Counted from the stretch's first letter, positions 10,043 to 22,330 are shown. The stretch is DNA of 48,864 nt from Geosiphon pyriformis (GCA_016748015.1 JAAOMT010000183.1:574787-623650), one strand, 5' to 3'. Notes: a model not told the origin generated them from the letters alone. Translations and numbers: made by a program.

Positions 10043-10531
10043 TCATCCAAAAGTTGATGTTGTGTTTAATGTGGACATGCCTGTAATATTGATGGCACTT
10101 CTGGGTGTATAATAATATGATAGATTAGTTGGTGATTCAACTCTTGTTTTCTTCCAAGTGGGTGGTTGTATTCTTTGAGGTGTTATTGCTGGTGTTTGTA
10201 ATTTTTCTTTGCCTTTGTTTGCATAGGTAATTGGATATCTTTGTTGAGTGTGAATTTCAATTTCTTTATTGATTTTAGTAAGGATTGCTGTGAAATTGTA
10301 ATTTGTTGGTAGGCTGGTATTCTGGATTAATTTGTTGTAGAAGTTTCTTCTGGTTGAGTCAGTTTCTACTGGTACTCCTAGTAAATATGAGATTCTCTCG
10401 TGGATGTAGAAATTAAAAGCTAATTCTGCTGATAAGTGATTGTCGGTTAATCCTAAATGTTGACAGTAGTGTTGAAATAAGGATTTTGTTAATCCTAAAT
10501 GGTTTGTCCCTATTTCTTCAGATTCTGCCAC
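10043..10531 (-). pseudogene. A2 gag, N-terminal domain
   Basis: A 162-codon open stretch beginning with MAESEEIGTNHLGL, likely the true Gag start because it sits about 60 bases downstream of the LTR and primer-binding region and element B has the same start (45160). It is mostly helical, with a basic C-terminal part. No named domain is recognised. Between this stretch and the capsid (9571-10042) the sequence is low-complexity, Thr/Gln/Asn-rich and interrupted. Confidence 0.7.
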
Positions 10532-10594
10532 TGTTTGAATGGGTGTTGTTGGTGCTGGTTTTCTGTAGGATTATATCTCACAAGAAGCACCAAA

Positions 10595-11373
10595 TCTTAT
10601 AGATGATTATTTGGGGTCTCAAATCAAATAACAAATTCATAACTTGGTGCTCAATATTTTGACAATGCTGGTGATACTAGTATGTTGGTTGTATCTGAAG
10701 GTTTTAGAGTTGAGTCCTTTGTATAATGAACAGAGATTTAATGATGATGTAGTTGGTTGGTGAGTTGGGTTCCCAATTTCTGTCTTCAGCTTGGTGGCTG
10801 GTTTATTCTGGCATTCGTGTTCTTCTTGTAAGCTATCTGTTAATATATATATAATTTTACCCTTATTTCTGGGTCTTTTACCAGGCTATCTGTGACGTCA
10901 ATTACTTAGCACTTTAATCCTTAATCAGTTAATATACAACAATAAAATTAAGAAAAAAAAATAAAATAAAAATAAAAAAATAAGCCAAGACAATGTGCAA
11001 GTTAGTATCCGTCAATAGCCATGATCAAGAGCTATTGTTCCAGTGTGGTTAAGTATTGATTACTATCAACATAAAGTATTGATAGTGAAGAGTGAATTTG
11101 GATGATAAATGATTTATTTATTTAATATTTGTAAATAGAAGATTTCTAACTAAAAGATTCTGCTCTTTTTACTTCTAATGCTATTGTTATATATACATAA
11201 TTGATGTTCTATGAGATTGTTCACATTCCCAAGTGATGTGTTATGATTCCTTAAGCAATGTGCTGTGATTTCTATCATTGCTTTACATTGCTGAGCAATG
11301 TGCTCATGTGCTACATACTATTTGCTTATTGGTTTACTATTTTCCTATATCTGTTTTCATTTTATAAGTAACA
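10595..11373 (-). repeat. 5' LTR of A2
   Basis: Aligns end to end with the two LTRs of element B but is 779 bp rather than 890, chiefly through fewer palindromic U3 repeats. On the minus strand it starts TGTTACTTATAAAATG and ends near TAAGA (TAACA in relatives). Just inside, the minus strand reads TTTGGTGCTTCTTGTGAG, the candidate primer-binding region. A TATA-like TATGTATATATA lies near 11190-11201. Confidence 0.8.
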
Positions 11374-12945
11374 ATGTAAAGTCTTACTAGAGAAATTACA
11401 AGACAAGCACGCTTTAGATTTGAGGCTTTTCTTAATCATAATGTCTCATTTGTGGCATACTCCAGATAAAACAAAACTAAACTGCATTCTATAACACACA
11501 ATAAGTTGTAAAACTGCCAAGACTAAATAAGAAAACTGTTTCTTAGTAATGGCTTTTTGAGTACCACATTGACAAAAAACTGAATATCTAAATAAGCCTT
11601 GGCCAAACTCAGTTTGAACAATTTCTTAGTCAACAAAAAAATTCTCAAGTATCTGTGTGTCTCTCCCTTCTTGACAATAAAGATTGGTTGACCACTTATA
11701 CTCAAAGAAGCAATTCTAACACCCTGATTAATTGGAATGGCTACTGTTTTCTCATTATTAATGAAAATATTATTGATTGAAAAGAACTCACTAGCAATAT
11801 TTAAAGCATACTGTATTGAAGCCTGGCAATCCCCAACCCAAATCGTATCATCCACAAATGCACCAGCTGTAAAAAAAGAGGACATTCTATCACTATTCTC
11901 AATTTTATCAGTCTTTGCTACAAACTTAGTATTAATTCAGTATCTACACAAATGTTTATGTCTCTTAATTTTACATAAAAGCAGATTATAAAAGATTCTC
12001 CAAAGAAGAAGGAAAAAGACTTCATCCTGATCAAGACTATTATACACCCTGTAACCATCTGAAAGACCGAAATTGGTTATCACCCTATTAATTCTGTCTT
12101 AATAGATGTTACCAAAAAATTCAATAAACTTGTCACACATTTTAATACAATGCAAACTCACTCTCAAGTAGTACCATCCAACTAAGTCATAAGCTTTACA
12201 CATATTCTGCAAAACCAATCAGAGTTCTTTATTTTTCTCAAGAGCATCCTCAATCACTAATCCAACAGTAAACACAAGAGACTGAATAGAGATACTTTTT
12301 AACACCAAAAAATTGTTACCACAAAAGACACCAAACTTACATGTGAAAGAAATCCTGTCTGAAAAAATCTTGGAGAGAATCTTTCTGGCCATCTCAATCA
12401 AGACAATAAAACAAGTATTTGTAAGAACCCCATTTTAATCATAAAGTTTAGGGATTATTGAAACCCAGGCCCTCTTCCACAAAGTAGGAACCACCTTTTC
12501 TACCAAGCATACATTAAGCAGACCTAAAAGACAGCCCAATACTTTATCATCACAATGCTTCCATAATTTATTGAGAATACCAGACAGTTCAGCAGATTTG
12601 CTATCAGGTAGACTCTTAGTAACCAAAACCAATTCACTCATACTGATTGGCTCCATTACACCTAAAAAAGCCTCATTATTTACATAATCTAATGGTGCAT
12701 ACTGGCAAGCCCAGAGATCAGACAGAACCAAAGGCACAGTTCGTTTTTGGGTCCAATTTTTTATAATCTTATTCACACTGAGTTTTATTTTCTCTAGCTT
12801 CAACACCAAATCACCATCCAAAACCAAATGATTGAGAACCACTTTGTGAAAAGGACGATCCAAAACACTTCTAATCATATCACTTTTGTCAGAACAAAAC
12901 TTTTCCATATGTTTTTCAATGGCTGTTCTAACAGAGATTTTAAAT
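11374..12945 (-). pseudogene. LINE copy L1: reverse transcriptase fragment
   Basis: A minus-strand non-LTR RT, open in one frame across 12908-11523 apart from a few stops. Blocks seen: LPDSKSAELSGILNKLWKHC, AWVSIIPKLYD, IEMARKILSKIFSDRIS, the motif A region MCKAYDLVGW, and motif C AFVDDTIWVGD (about 11840-11870) with both catalytic Asp intact, unlike L2 and L3. The 5' side stops near 12945 with no ORF1 or endonuclease, typical of 5' truncation. The 3' side is cut by A2 at 11373. RNase H and tail are not present here. Confidence 0.85.
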
Positions 12946-13636
12946 TTTTAAAATAAATATTTATTTTGTAATTAATTAATTGATTTTAAACTTAATAAAT
13001 AAATTAATATATTTTCTTAAAAAAAAACTTTTTTTATATATTTTATAATTAGTTATATGATTTATTAGTCTATAAGTTAATATTATAAGTTAATAAATAA
13101 ATTTAAAGATTTTAATAGATCTAAAAATTTTGGTAATTAAGTTTTTTGTATAATAAACAAAAATTTAAATAATAATTAATAATATTTGATTTTTTTAGCA
13201 TAATAATTAATTTATTTTGGTATTTTTTATTTTTTTAATAAGTAATTTAATTATTAATAAGTAATTTAATTATTAATAAGTTAATTTTATACTTATTCTT
13301 ATATTTTTTATTAAATAATTTTAAATATTGTAATTTTAATACTTTTTTTAATTAATTAATTAAAACAACAAAAAAAAATAAAAAAAATAAAAATTAATAT
13401 TCTATTAATAATTATAATTAAAAATTATTGTTAAATTTTTTAAATAAATACTATTTGTATTTATTATTTTTAATAAACTAAGTATTAAAAAAAAGTAATT
13501 TTAATAAAATAAATAATAAGTTATATATATTAATAATTTTAATAAGTAATTTAATTATAAATAATTATTATGTTTTTTTTAAAAAAAAATTTGCTTTAAG
13601 TATTAATTTTTTATTATTATGTATTTAATAAATAAA
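12946..13636 (-). repeat. Extremely AT-rich LTR relic between L1 and L2
   Basis: Almost devoid of G and C. Part of it (about 13040-13600) aligns without gaps in places with the B-type LTR: 13393-13430 matches 36304-36341 at 26 of 38 positions, and all 12 mismatches are C-to-T or G-to-A. The segment TTGTATAATAAACA near 13147 also matches the LTR. A short tandem repeat (TAATTTAATTATTAATAAG) occupies about 13242-13280. Orientation follows the minus-strand LTRs. Confidence 0.7.
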
Positions 13637-13759
13637 GCCCAACTACTATCTAGTACATAGAACCAAACTAAGTGGATTAAAATAAATACAGTTCACACAC
13701 ATGTTACATGTAACTAGCTATTCAAACCAACTAAAACTATACTATACATCTATATGAAC

Positions 13760-14179
13760 ATACATATCATTATCTAAACTAGAAAAAAAATAACACATCC
13801 TGTATTTATTAAAGCTAATTGTGAAAAATTCTATAATACCAAGCATATAAACCACTCTATTGGATAATATAGACACCAAACACAGAGACAGACCCAAAAT
13901 TAAATCATTATTCTTGATTAAACCAGCTTTTTCTATATCTATCTTATGTTTAGATCTAATAAACTATACCTTAGCATAATACAGCTCTACTATAAACTTA
14001 ACATAATCAATAAAAGCCAGAACAGCTCTTTCTTTCTCTTCAAAACACAAAACAGCTTCAGCATACCAATTCCTTAAAACAAAGTTTTTAAAAATAGTGG
14101 TGTATAAACTCACATCTAAGGAACATAATGAAAATAAATGCAAAATAGAAAATGAAAATGGGCAAAAAAAATCTGTCAA
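13760..14179 (-). pseudogene. L2 C-terminal domain of ORF2
   Basis: This stretch downstream of RNase H matches the corresponding tail in L3 (20842-21534) in order and spacing: a NWYAEAV block (NWFQEAV in L3), a YAKV block, then a conserved end with CYFFSSLDND (CSFFSGIGND in L3) just before the stop. The role of this tail in the LINE family is not known to me. Confidence 0.6.
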
Positions 14180-14599
14180 TAAAATCTATCTTTTAGTAGC
14201 TTTAGCCAAAATATTCTCATGGAGACCAATATTACCAGAACACATAAAAGCATAATCAGATACTTTTACTTCACCACATAGCAAGCATAGCATTTCAGAA
14301 TAGCTCTTGTTGTATAACCTTTTTCTAATTACAACTGGTAGCTATTTATGCATTGCTTTTATTAAATATGTTTGCATATTAACTGACTTCTGGCTGGTAA
14401 ATCTAAAAAGCATATGTGAATCTGGTTGTCAGATTTTTGTAGTACCTTTCCAATTTATTTCCCTAATTATAACACTTGGGATCATATTATAACCAGAACC
14501 AGTCTCTCAACAGGCATGGCAAATTGACCAGTATATGTTATGCACAAAATGACGAGCATTATCAAATATGGTGGTATTTTTAACAACCAAAAACCATTC

Positions 14600-15082
14600 T
14601 TAAATTCCAACTAGCAAAGAAAAAAGAGAGAGAGTAGCTTTATTTACCAACATGTCTCTTTTAACATTGTCTGGTATTTTTGAATGGCTCTTAACTTTCA
14701 CCCAATTTATTAAAATGTTTTTATTTCTAAGAAGATTGACTATATGCAATTTCTTGATCCAACAATAATTACAAAAATTAGGCATAGCCAATGAAACCTT
14801 AAACACACAAGCATTAATTGCAAATTAACTGTCAGAATAAAGAACCACAGAACATAAAAATGAAATACACTCCAAAGCCAGAGCAACAGTTTGCAACTTG
14901 GTCAAAGTAGAAGACAGAAGCCCATCTATCTTCACTCCAATACTCATATTCACTACAGAAAAGTAAACAGCTGCTCTATCTGCCACTTTGGCCAAACCAG
15001 CATTCTTTAAAGACCCATTTGTATAAATTTCAATACAATTAAACCAAACCTCCAACAAACTACCATGGACTTCAAAAAACAC
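14600..15082 (-). pseudogene. L2 RNase H domain (catalytic residues lost)
   Basis: Matches the L3 RNase H. The first catalytic block reads IYTNGSLKNAG where L3 has VYTDG, so the catalytic Asp is Asn. The second block reads TKLQTVALALEC where L3 has AELQAIALALEC, so the catalytic Glu is Lys. Both are G-to-A changes on the coding strand. VVLYSDS (third Asp) remains. Then LINWVKVKSHSKIPDN matches the fourth block (VKxHSG in relatives, G changed). Confidence 0.8.
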
Positions 15083-15223
15083 CTTAGATTACAAAATGTC
15101 TATTACAGGCATATTTGAAACTACAGTAGACTCAATTTCCAGAGAAATGTTCCCAACCAAAAACTCAGATGCCAACACAAATTAACAAAGCACAAGGCTC
15201 TTTGGATCCAGCCTTTTCTACTG

Positions 15224-17210
15224 TTAAAATGTTTTCCATTTTATTACCTTTCCTTTTTTGTCCAAGAGTTTGTTACTAAAAGCTACACCAAATCTCCTCA
15301 AAAATAAAATAAAATTATAGTACAAGGACTGCTCTAAGATACAAGACATAGGAAATCTGCCAGACCCATGAAAAGCACTAGGTAGATTGTTTGTCAAAGA
15401 CAACTCATTTTTTAAAAAAATTCTTACTACCCCAGCCAAAAAATTGTTTACTAAACTAACATATAACTTAACAAGAAACTGTAAAAGATTCAGAGGAGAC
15501 CACCCCAGAATTTGCAAATCCAAAAACCTATACTTAAATAAACAACCAAAACAACCAAAAATACCATGAGCATTGGAGAAAGAAATCAGTGCAGTCAGCT
15601 TCTCTTCAAATTGCACTTGCTCAAAAGATTTCAATTTATACAACAACAAATGATGCAAAACTTCACTGAGAAAGTTATGTAACAAACCAGTCTTGGCTCT
15701 AAGATTCTTTTTGATCATTATATTCCATTTGTGACACACACTTGAAAAAATAAAGTTAAACTGTGTTCTATAACTAATAATTGGCTACAAGATAACTGAA
15801 ACTAAGTATGAAAATTGTTTATCTGTAATAGCTTTTTTTAACACCACATTAGAAAAGAACCAAACATCCACATGAGCTTAAACCAAACTAGACTTAAAAA
15901 AATTCTCAGTGAATAAAAAAATTTACAAGTATCTGTGTATTTTATCCTTTTTAGCAATAGAGATTGATAAGTCATTAATTAGCAGAAAAGCAAACTTAAC
16001 ACCTTGATTAATTGAAATAACCACTGTCTTGTCATTATTAATTGAAATGTCATTAACCTTAAAAAACTCACTAATAATATTCAAAATGTATTGCATAGAA
16101 ATTGTATTATTAACAAAAATGCCAGCTGCCAAAAAAGAAGTCTTCCCACCAGTTGCTTCAACTCTGTCAGATTTCACCACAAATTTAGTATCAATTCTGT
16201 ATTCACACAAATGCTTATGTCTCTTAACCTTACACAAGAGTGGATCATAGAAAATTCTTCAAAGGAATGGAAAAAAAATCTTATTTTAATCCAAACTATT
16301 ATGTACTCTATAGTCATTTAAAAGTCCAAAATCTGTTATTACTTTATTAATTCTGTTTTCATGAATATTACCAAAGAACTTGATAAACTAATTACACATT
16401 TTGATATGGTGCAAGCTAGTTTTCAAATAATGCCAGCCTACCAAATCATAAGTCTTGTGTATATCTTGTAATACCAGTCAGAGCTCTCTGTTTTTTTTTA
16501 AAGCATTCTTCACAACTGACCCAATGGCAAAAATAGGAGACTGGATTGAGGTTTCTTTCAACACCAAAAAGTTATTATCACAAAAAACATCAAATTTACT
16601 ACAAGCTAAAGATATTCAATCAGAAAGAATTTTTGATAAAATTTTTCAGGCTGTTTTAATCAAAGCAATAGGTCTAGTGTTTGTCAAAACACCATTCTAT
16701 TTATAAGGTTTAGAGATTATTGACACCTACACTCTCTTTTAAGAAGTCAAAACTGCACTCAATGCCAAACAAGTATTTAGCAGCTTCAAAAGACAAGCCA
16801 ATACTTTCCTATCACAATGCTTTCAAAGTTCCAGACAAATCAGCAGCTTTATTATTAGGCAAATCACTAATAGTTAAAAACAATTTCTCTATGTTAATCT
16901 CTTTTATCACATTAAAAAAGACATTATTATTTACATAATCCAGAAGCATATATTGATAAGACCACAGATCAGGCATCTTTGGGAGCACCAACTGCTTTCT
17001 TGTCTATCCTTTCATAATCTCATCAATCTTAAGCTTTATTTCCTTAGGCTCTATCACCATCTCATTGTTTACTACCAGGTAATCCAAAACAATCTTGCAA
17101 AATGGACATTCCAAAATGCTCTTTATCATCTATCTCTTGTCAAAACAGAAATTTTTTATATGTTAGTTAATAGTCTTCCTAATATTAGCATTTTTAGCCA
17201 ATTTTGATTC
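15224..17210 (-). pseudogene. L2 reverse transcriptase (broken)
   Basis: Recognisable LINE RT. Motif C reads GIFVNNTI (about 16100-16125), i.e. FVDD changed to FVNN by two GAT-to-AAT changes, so it is catalytically dead. Downstream SEFFKVNDISINNDKTVV and the thumb-like block LKSFEQVQFEEKLTALISF match L1/L3. The N-terminal half (16250-17210) is split by several stops and frameshifts, but SDLPNNKAADLSG and CPFCKIVLDYLV are legible. It is the most degraded domain of L2. Confidence 0.82.
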
Positions 17211-17239
17211 ATAATACTTAAACTTCTAATATTTTTTTC

Positions 17240-18410
17240 TTACTACTGACAAATGTCTAACCAAATCTTTTGAACCAACACTATCTGAAACCATGTTAAT
17301 AATCTTAGATACCTCAACACTATCTATAAATATCCAAGCCTTAACAATGCAGTCAAAATTCAGAAGATCTCCAGAATTTCAGTATCTTACAACCTTAGCA
17401 ATAAGCAGCTCCAACTTATAAAATTTTAATGATTGTTTGTTTTTTGAACAATCATATTTACTATACCAGTTCTTAAAAAACACTTTAATAGTAGTTTGTA
17501 TTATGGCTTTTTCTAACAAATTTTACATTATATCTAAGTTACTATTGTTTTTTGCAACTTTAAACATGTTTAATCTGGCTAATAACACAGCAGAAAAACA
17601 CTTCCTGAAATGCAATCACTAAATCTCATCAGCATTTTCCAATTTGAACTTCCACCAGTCTTAATTGGCCTGCTTATGAGCACTAATAAGACAAGCATCC
17701 AGAAGTCCACCCAAACCAATTAAAACTAAAACTAATTTATGCTCTGTATTAAAAAACCTAGACACATTATTGATTCTATGCAATACAACTGCAAATGCTA
17801 GGTTCTTACTCACAAAGATGAAATCTATAACCCTTTTGACATCTCTAGAATTGTTCCAAGTAGAAGCTTTGGCTAACACATGTTTATTAAAAGTATTGAC
17901 CAGATTCAAATCTAAGCAGAACTTGAAACTAGCACTCTTTTTGGACCCATTTTTATTAAAATCACTACCTAAGACCACAAAAGAGCTAGAATTAACCACC
18001 TTAGATATCATAAAGTTGATATCAACAGCTTAGCCAAAACAAGTACCAATGGATACACCAGCATAAAAACCCAAAACTGAAACCAAAAGCTTATTCTTAA
18101 ACAGAAGACATACAAAGATCAACCAACCAGAAACCTCTTCTACTGTAGACACATAATGAGCCAAAAAATTGTTCATAATTATAGCAACCCTAGTGTCAAG
18201 AAAACTTGCATCCAAACCAGTAGTGAAAACCTGAACATCATCAAATTTATTCTTAATCTATAGTCTAATGTTAGATCTCAATTTTATTTCTGTAATAATC
18301 AAAACCATGTTTTCTAATTCCATATGCCAATGAACAATGTTATTCTGCTTGGCAGGGACATTAATACTCTGAATATTGCACATAGCAAATTTCCAAACCA
18401 GATCACTCAT
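17240..18410 (-). pseudogene. L2 endonuclease domain, start of ORF2
   Basis: Starts at the ATG at 18410-18408 (MSDLVWKFAMCN), overlapping the ORF1 stop. It matches exonuclease-endonuclease-phosphatase family endonucleases of LINEs: an N-terminal WK-x-A-x-C-N block, TEIKL (Glu motif), VLGSDFNKNG (GGDFN-type motif), STWNNS, VIDFIFVS and the late NTEHKLV (Asp-His motif). It would nick target DNA to prime reverse transcription. A few stops interrupt it (for example after ISTCFG-like residues near 18030). The frame is 0, differing from ORF1. Confidence 0.8.
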
Positions 18411-18412
18411 TA
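18407..18412 (-). promoter_or_regulatory. TAATGA stop/start overlap between L2 ORF1 and ORF2
   Basis: On the minus strand TAATGA joins the ORF1 stop (TAA, 18412-18410) and the ORF2 start (ATG, 18410-18408), sharing one A. L3 has TAATGG at the same place (25527-25522). UAAUGA stop-start coupling is established for the silkworm LINE SART1, where ORF2 is made by reinitiation. Confidence 0.6.
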
Positions 18413-20250
18413 AGAAGTGAAAGAAACTAATGAACCCAAATCAGAGCACAAACAATTCAATTTCTTCAAAACTAATTTAAGTGATACTTCCAAAGCCACC
18501 AACTTAGATTCCAACTTACCCATCTTGGTGGTCAAAACCTTAGAACTACTTGAGCTAAAGTCAGCAACTGTATCTACAATGACCAAAAGAGAAGCAGCAG
18601 GAAATGTTAACATATTATCCAAAGCCATATCTAAATCCAAATTAGAAGCCAAAAACGCTGGTGTGACCAGAGAAGATACACAAAACTTGGTTGTCAAGGG
18701 ACCCAATTCTACAATGCTCAATTTTTTCATAATAACAAAAATCTGATCTGCCAAAAGCTCTAAAGAGCATTTCAAAAAAGCCAAATAATCAACCAAACAA
18801 GAATCACTAAAAGGATTGGAAACCATTGGAATGAGTTTCACACTTGAAGACAAACCAGGACTGAAAAAATTCAACAAGATTACATGAAAAAAAAACCACT
18901 AGCAATCTGGGCCCAAGTTTTATCACTAAAAGAAACTAGACAAGCAATAGATGCCTGCTTTTTCTTATAAATGTTGACCAAGCAAACACAATTCTAAGAA
19001 GTTACCACCTATTTACCATAACCATTAGAATTTTTACCTACTGCACAATCAACAAATATATGACCAAATTGTTTACATTAAGCACAACAGGCCAAAAAGA
19101 GACTAGCCCAGTGCAAATTCACATTCTTAAACACTGGAGTAGAGCCAATAGCAGCCAATTTAGATGCCTCATTTTTAAAACACACTATAGCACACTTATC
19201 ATGTACATATGAATTTAGATTGTGGCCAATAACACAAGTTTTCTCATTATAAAAAACCAACAAATCAGATAAGTTATGAGCAGTAGTGTCAATTAAAAGC
19301 ATATAGAATAAAGCCCGATAAAAATTTTTTATTACTTATGATTTCTTGTTATCAACAACCAAAGCCATGTGCACTGAATTTTTTTCTATGAAAACTGACC
19401 ATTTGAAAACAACTGAACTAGTCACATCAGATAATTTAAACTCCACCAAGGCCTTTTGTCAAAGACCAATCAATTGTATTTTAATTGAGATAATCCTGTC
19501 AAATTTGGAGAACACAGATTCCACAACTGATTTGAAAAGATCTACTGAGATTTCCTTAACAACAATTTCCCAATTTGTGTGTATATTTATCTGCTTAATA
19601 ATATCATTGACTAAGATTTTCTTACTGACAGCCAATTTTTTGGTCTTTTTCAAACTCATTTCAGAAATAAATGAAGATTTGATGATCTTTAAGAACTTTG
19701 AAGAAGTAGAAACTCACCCAAAACCATTCACTTGATAAAAAAATTTTTTAACAGAAATTAATTTATTATTAACAGTCTTATCAGATACCATGGAGACTTT
19801 AATATCAAGTGCAAATGACTTAGCTAAATTAAAACTCCATTTCTCTAATACATGTAACTCAACTAGTAACAACTGATTAAACTCAGCAAACTTAAAGAAG
19901 GAAAGCTTCAAAATCTCATTATCATCACTTATGTTACTATACAAAAGTGCTTTAGATGGGCAGTCTAAGACATACATATATGTATGAGTTTTTTTAGGAG
20001 TTGTTTTGTTCATATTCTCATCATTTGCTAAATTATCTAACTCTGTATAACTTATTTTCTCAGCAACTGTGTTTTTCATATTTTTGACATTTGATAGTTC
20101 ACTAACACTATTCACAATACTGTTAACATTGCTTCTTTAAGACACTACAGATTTAACACTGGCAATACCAATATCTTTCAAGCTCAGAGGACTGGCAGAC
20201 AAGTCAACCATACTACTATTTATTGGCATTTTTGGTTTCTTTTAGAATAC
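18410..20250 (-). pseudogene. L2 ORF1 (Gag-like, zinc knuckle)
   Basis: An RNA-binding ORF1-type protein broken by stops and one frameshift between 19078 and 18877. Legible blocks shared with L3: SVKKFF, KLISVKKFFYQVNGFG, INIHTNWEIVVKEISV (RRM-like), FDRIISIKIQLIGL, ALVEFKLSD, and NLHWASLFLACCA followed by a CX2CX4HX4C knuckle (C-A-stop-C-KQFG-H-IFVD-C, about 19045-19085). The TGA after IQLIGL (19456-19458) replaces Trp; the same codon is TAA in L3. The C-terminal 155 codons are Ser/Leu-rich and helical. Confidence 0.75.
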
Positions 20251-20466
20251 ATCACAGAAGTAGATAATGTCCACATACTTCTTTTTTGCATTTAGATGGG
20301 TTCTTAAATCAGTTGAACCAGCACCAGAACCATTAGCAGATGTGCCTACAGATTTCATAATAACAAAAACAGGAGTATCTAAAGAAATAACTAACAAAAA
20401 AAAAGGAAAAAAAGGAAAGAAAAAAGAAAATGCTATATTTTTAACAAATTTTTTGCTTTCATCATA

Positions 20467-20716
20467 AACAGAGGATTGATAAGAAAAAAATTTTTTATTT
20501 AAATATTAAATTTATTAATTTTTAAATTAAATAAATTTTGTTTTTAATAATATTATTATATATACATAAATTTTTATAATACAAAGTTTCTGAAATTTTT
20601 GAACTTTTTAGTATTTTTGAAATTTTTTATATTATATTATCTAATAATTTTTAATAATTAGTTAATTTATACTATATTAACTATTTTAATTGTTTTTTTA
20701 TATTATTATTATTTTT
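20467..20716 (-). repeat. AT-rich LTR relic between L2 and L3
   Basis: Nearly pure A/T. The stretch around 20555-20610 (ATTATATATACATAAATTTT and following) resembles the TATA-box region of the minus-strand LTRs (29863-29920 in D, 36521-36545 in B). I see no coding potential. Confidence 0.5.
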
Positions 20717-20841
20717 TTTTAATGCTTTACAAGTAAGATTCAAACACTACCTAATACAATACATCATATAAATAATCTAAACTAAGCACAAATCATGCTT
20801 TTTCTACACATGACCAGTCACTCAAACTAATTAAGACACCA

Positions 20842-22306
20842 CTAAGCAACTATGTAAACTAAAACATCATTACCAATACCAGAAAAGAATGAACACAATC
20901 TACAAAAACCAAAGTGAACACCAAAAGCATCAGCAATTCCAAGCAACCTAATGATACCAGCAGACAACTCTGATAACAGTCCAAAAATTGAAACAGGAAT
21001 AAAACTATCATGCAGAATTAATCTATTCCTTTCCATGAAAACTTAATGTTTAGCATGGACTAACCAGATGCAATCCTTGAAACTGAGACTGAGAGAATAC
21101 ACAAAGTCCACAATCCTTCAGCTCACAAGTTTGGGATCATGAAAAACATATACAGCCTCTTGGAACCAATTGTCAAAAACAAAATCTTTAAAAATGGCCG
21201 TGAATATAGAGACATTAGAAGCACAAGATGAAAGAAGCTGAGACACACAAGAAGAGGAACAAGAGAGACCAGAAATCAGCTCCCAGGAAGCTGCATAAGT
21301 ACTCAACAACTGACAATGGGTAGAGAAATCAATTTCACAAGAAAAAACATGATTAGAAACCTTAACATCATTATAGAACAAACATAATACACTAGGGTAA
21401 TGTTTGAAGTAAAGATGCTTCCAAACAGCAACAGACAGTTGATGATGTAGAGCCTTCATAAAATATGTATGCAAGCCAGCAGAGAGTTTGCTTGTAAAAC
21501 CTGCAGCCATATGCAAATCAAGATGCCATATCAAGAAAGCACTTGACTAATTAATGTTCAATATCAAATCACCCACCAAAACTTTGGAGCCAGAACCAAC
21601 TTTTCAATGCACATAATTAACTAATCTAAATATATTCCAGACAAAATGCCTAGAATTACTAGAAACGAGATCACCACTAGCCAAAAAGCAATATATCTTT
21701 AAATGAAAGGGAAGATGCCAATCAAAGTTGAAGGCAACAGCAGCAAAAGCATCTGCACAATTATTCCCTATAACACCTGAGTAATTTTTCATCTTAATCC
21801 ACTTCACCCTCAAATTTTTGCAATAAATGATGTTTACAATGTGCTGATGTTTCACCCAACACTGAATGCAAAAATCCAGACAAATTAGATACAGTTCTGA
21901 CTTGCACGCATCCAAAACAGTCTGATTATCAGAGTGTAAGCATACCAAGCTAAGAGGAAGAACACATTCCAATGCCAGAGCTATGGCCTGTAGCTCTGCC
22001 AAAGTAGAAGACAACAAACCAGAGATCCTTATATCCAAACCCAATGTTCTCAAAAAAAACAGCAGCATCAGCCTTCTTTTGTATGGTGCCCAAATCTCTT
22101 AGAAAACCATCTGTATAAACAGACAGACTACCAGCACTAACACAAGACAACTGATCACATACCAACTTAAATTTTTGAGAATTTAGAATGCTTATAAGCC
22201 GACCAACATTCTCAGAAATAAATGGACTAACAGGAGAAGAATTCATATTATTGAGGAAGGTAACAGAAAGACTAAACCAATCAGAAACTAGACCATAAGA
22301 ATCCAA
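20842..22306 (-). pseudogene. L3 RNase H and C-terminal domain
   Basis: RNase H catalytic blocks: VYTDGFLRDLG (Asp), AELQAIALALECV (Glu) and LHSDNQTVLDACKSE (Asp), then VKWIKMKNYSGVIGNNCAD where relatives have VKxHSGxxGNExAD, so His is Tyr and Glu is Asn-like. A frameshift lies within the Asp-Glu interval at about 22030. After it, a conserved tail with SNHVFSCEIDFSTHCQLL and SCSSSCVSQLLSSCASN runs to CSFFSGIGNDVLVYIVA at the end. Host integration would use RT and endonuclease upstream; this domain removes the RNA template. Confidence 0.82.
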
Positions 22307-22330
22307 TTTCTTCCAGCACTTAAAAGTTTT

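Larger units (their letters stand above)
7139..11373 (-). mobile_element. Ty3/gypsy element A2, 3' part removed by A1 insertion
   Basis: Minus-strand relative of element B. Reading on the minus strand: LTR (11373-10595), primer-binding region, gag, zinc knuckle, protease, then the Cys-rich segment, which is cut at 7139 by the A1 LTR. The rest should continue left of A1, outside the window. It is itself inserted into LINE L1, since L1 sequence begins immediately at 11374; ATGT at 11374-11377 is the candidate target-site copy. Decay is by stops plus at least one frameshift near 8260 between gag and protease. Confidence 0.82.
13637..20466 (-). mobile_element. LINE (non-LTR retrotransposon) copy L2, near full length
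   Basis: Minus-strand order: ORF1 with zinc knuckle, apurinic-type endonuclease, reverse transcriptase, RNase H, C-terminal domain, 3' tail. The 3' end is placed where similarity to L3 and L4 ends (a TACTAG-TAG-x-TT motif followed by an A/T-rich tail). The 5' end is uncertain to about 100 bp. Decay includes stops and several frameshifts, heaviest in the RT core. It lies head-to-tail with L3, separated by an AT-rich relic. Confidence 0.85.

Noticed and set aside
13040-13636. AT-rich origin or mitochondrial insertion
   Set aside because: Gap-free alignment with the LTR in part of the region identifies it as LTR relic.
18417-18746. A 109-codon plus-strand frame
   Set aside because: Antisense to L2 ORF1, which carries the recognisable blocks.
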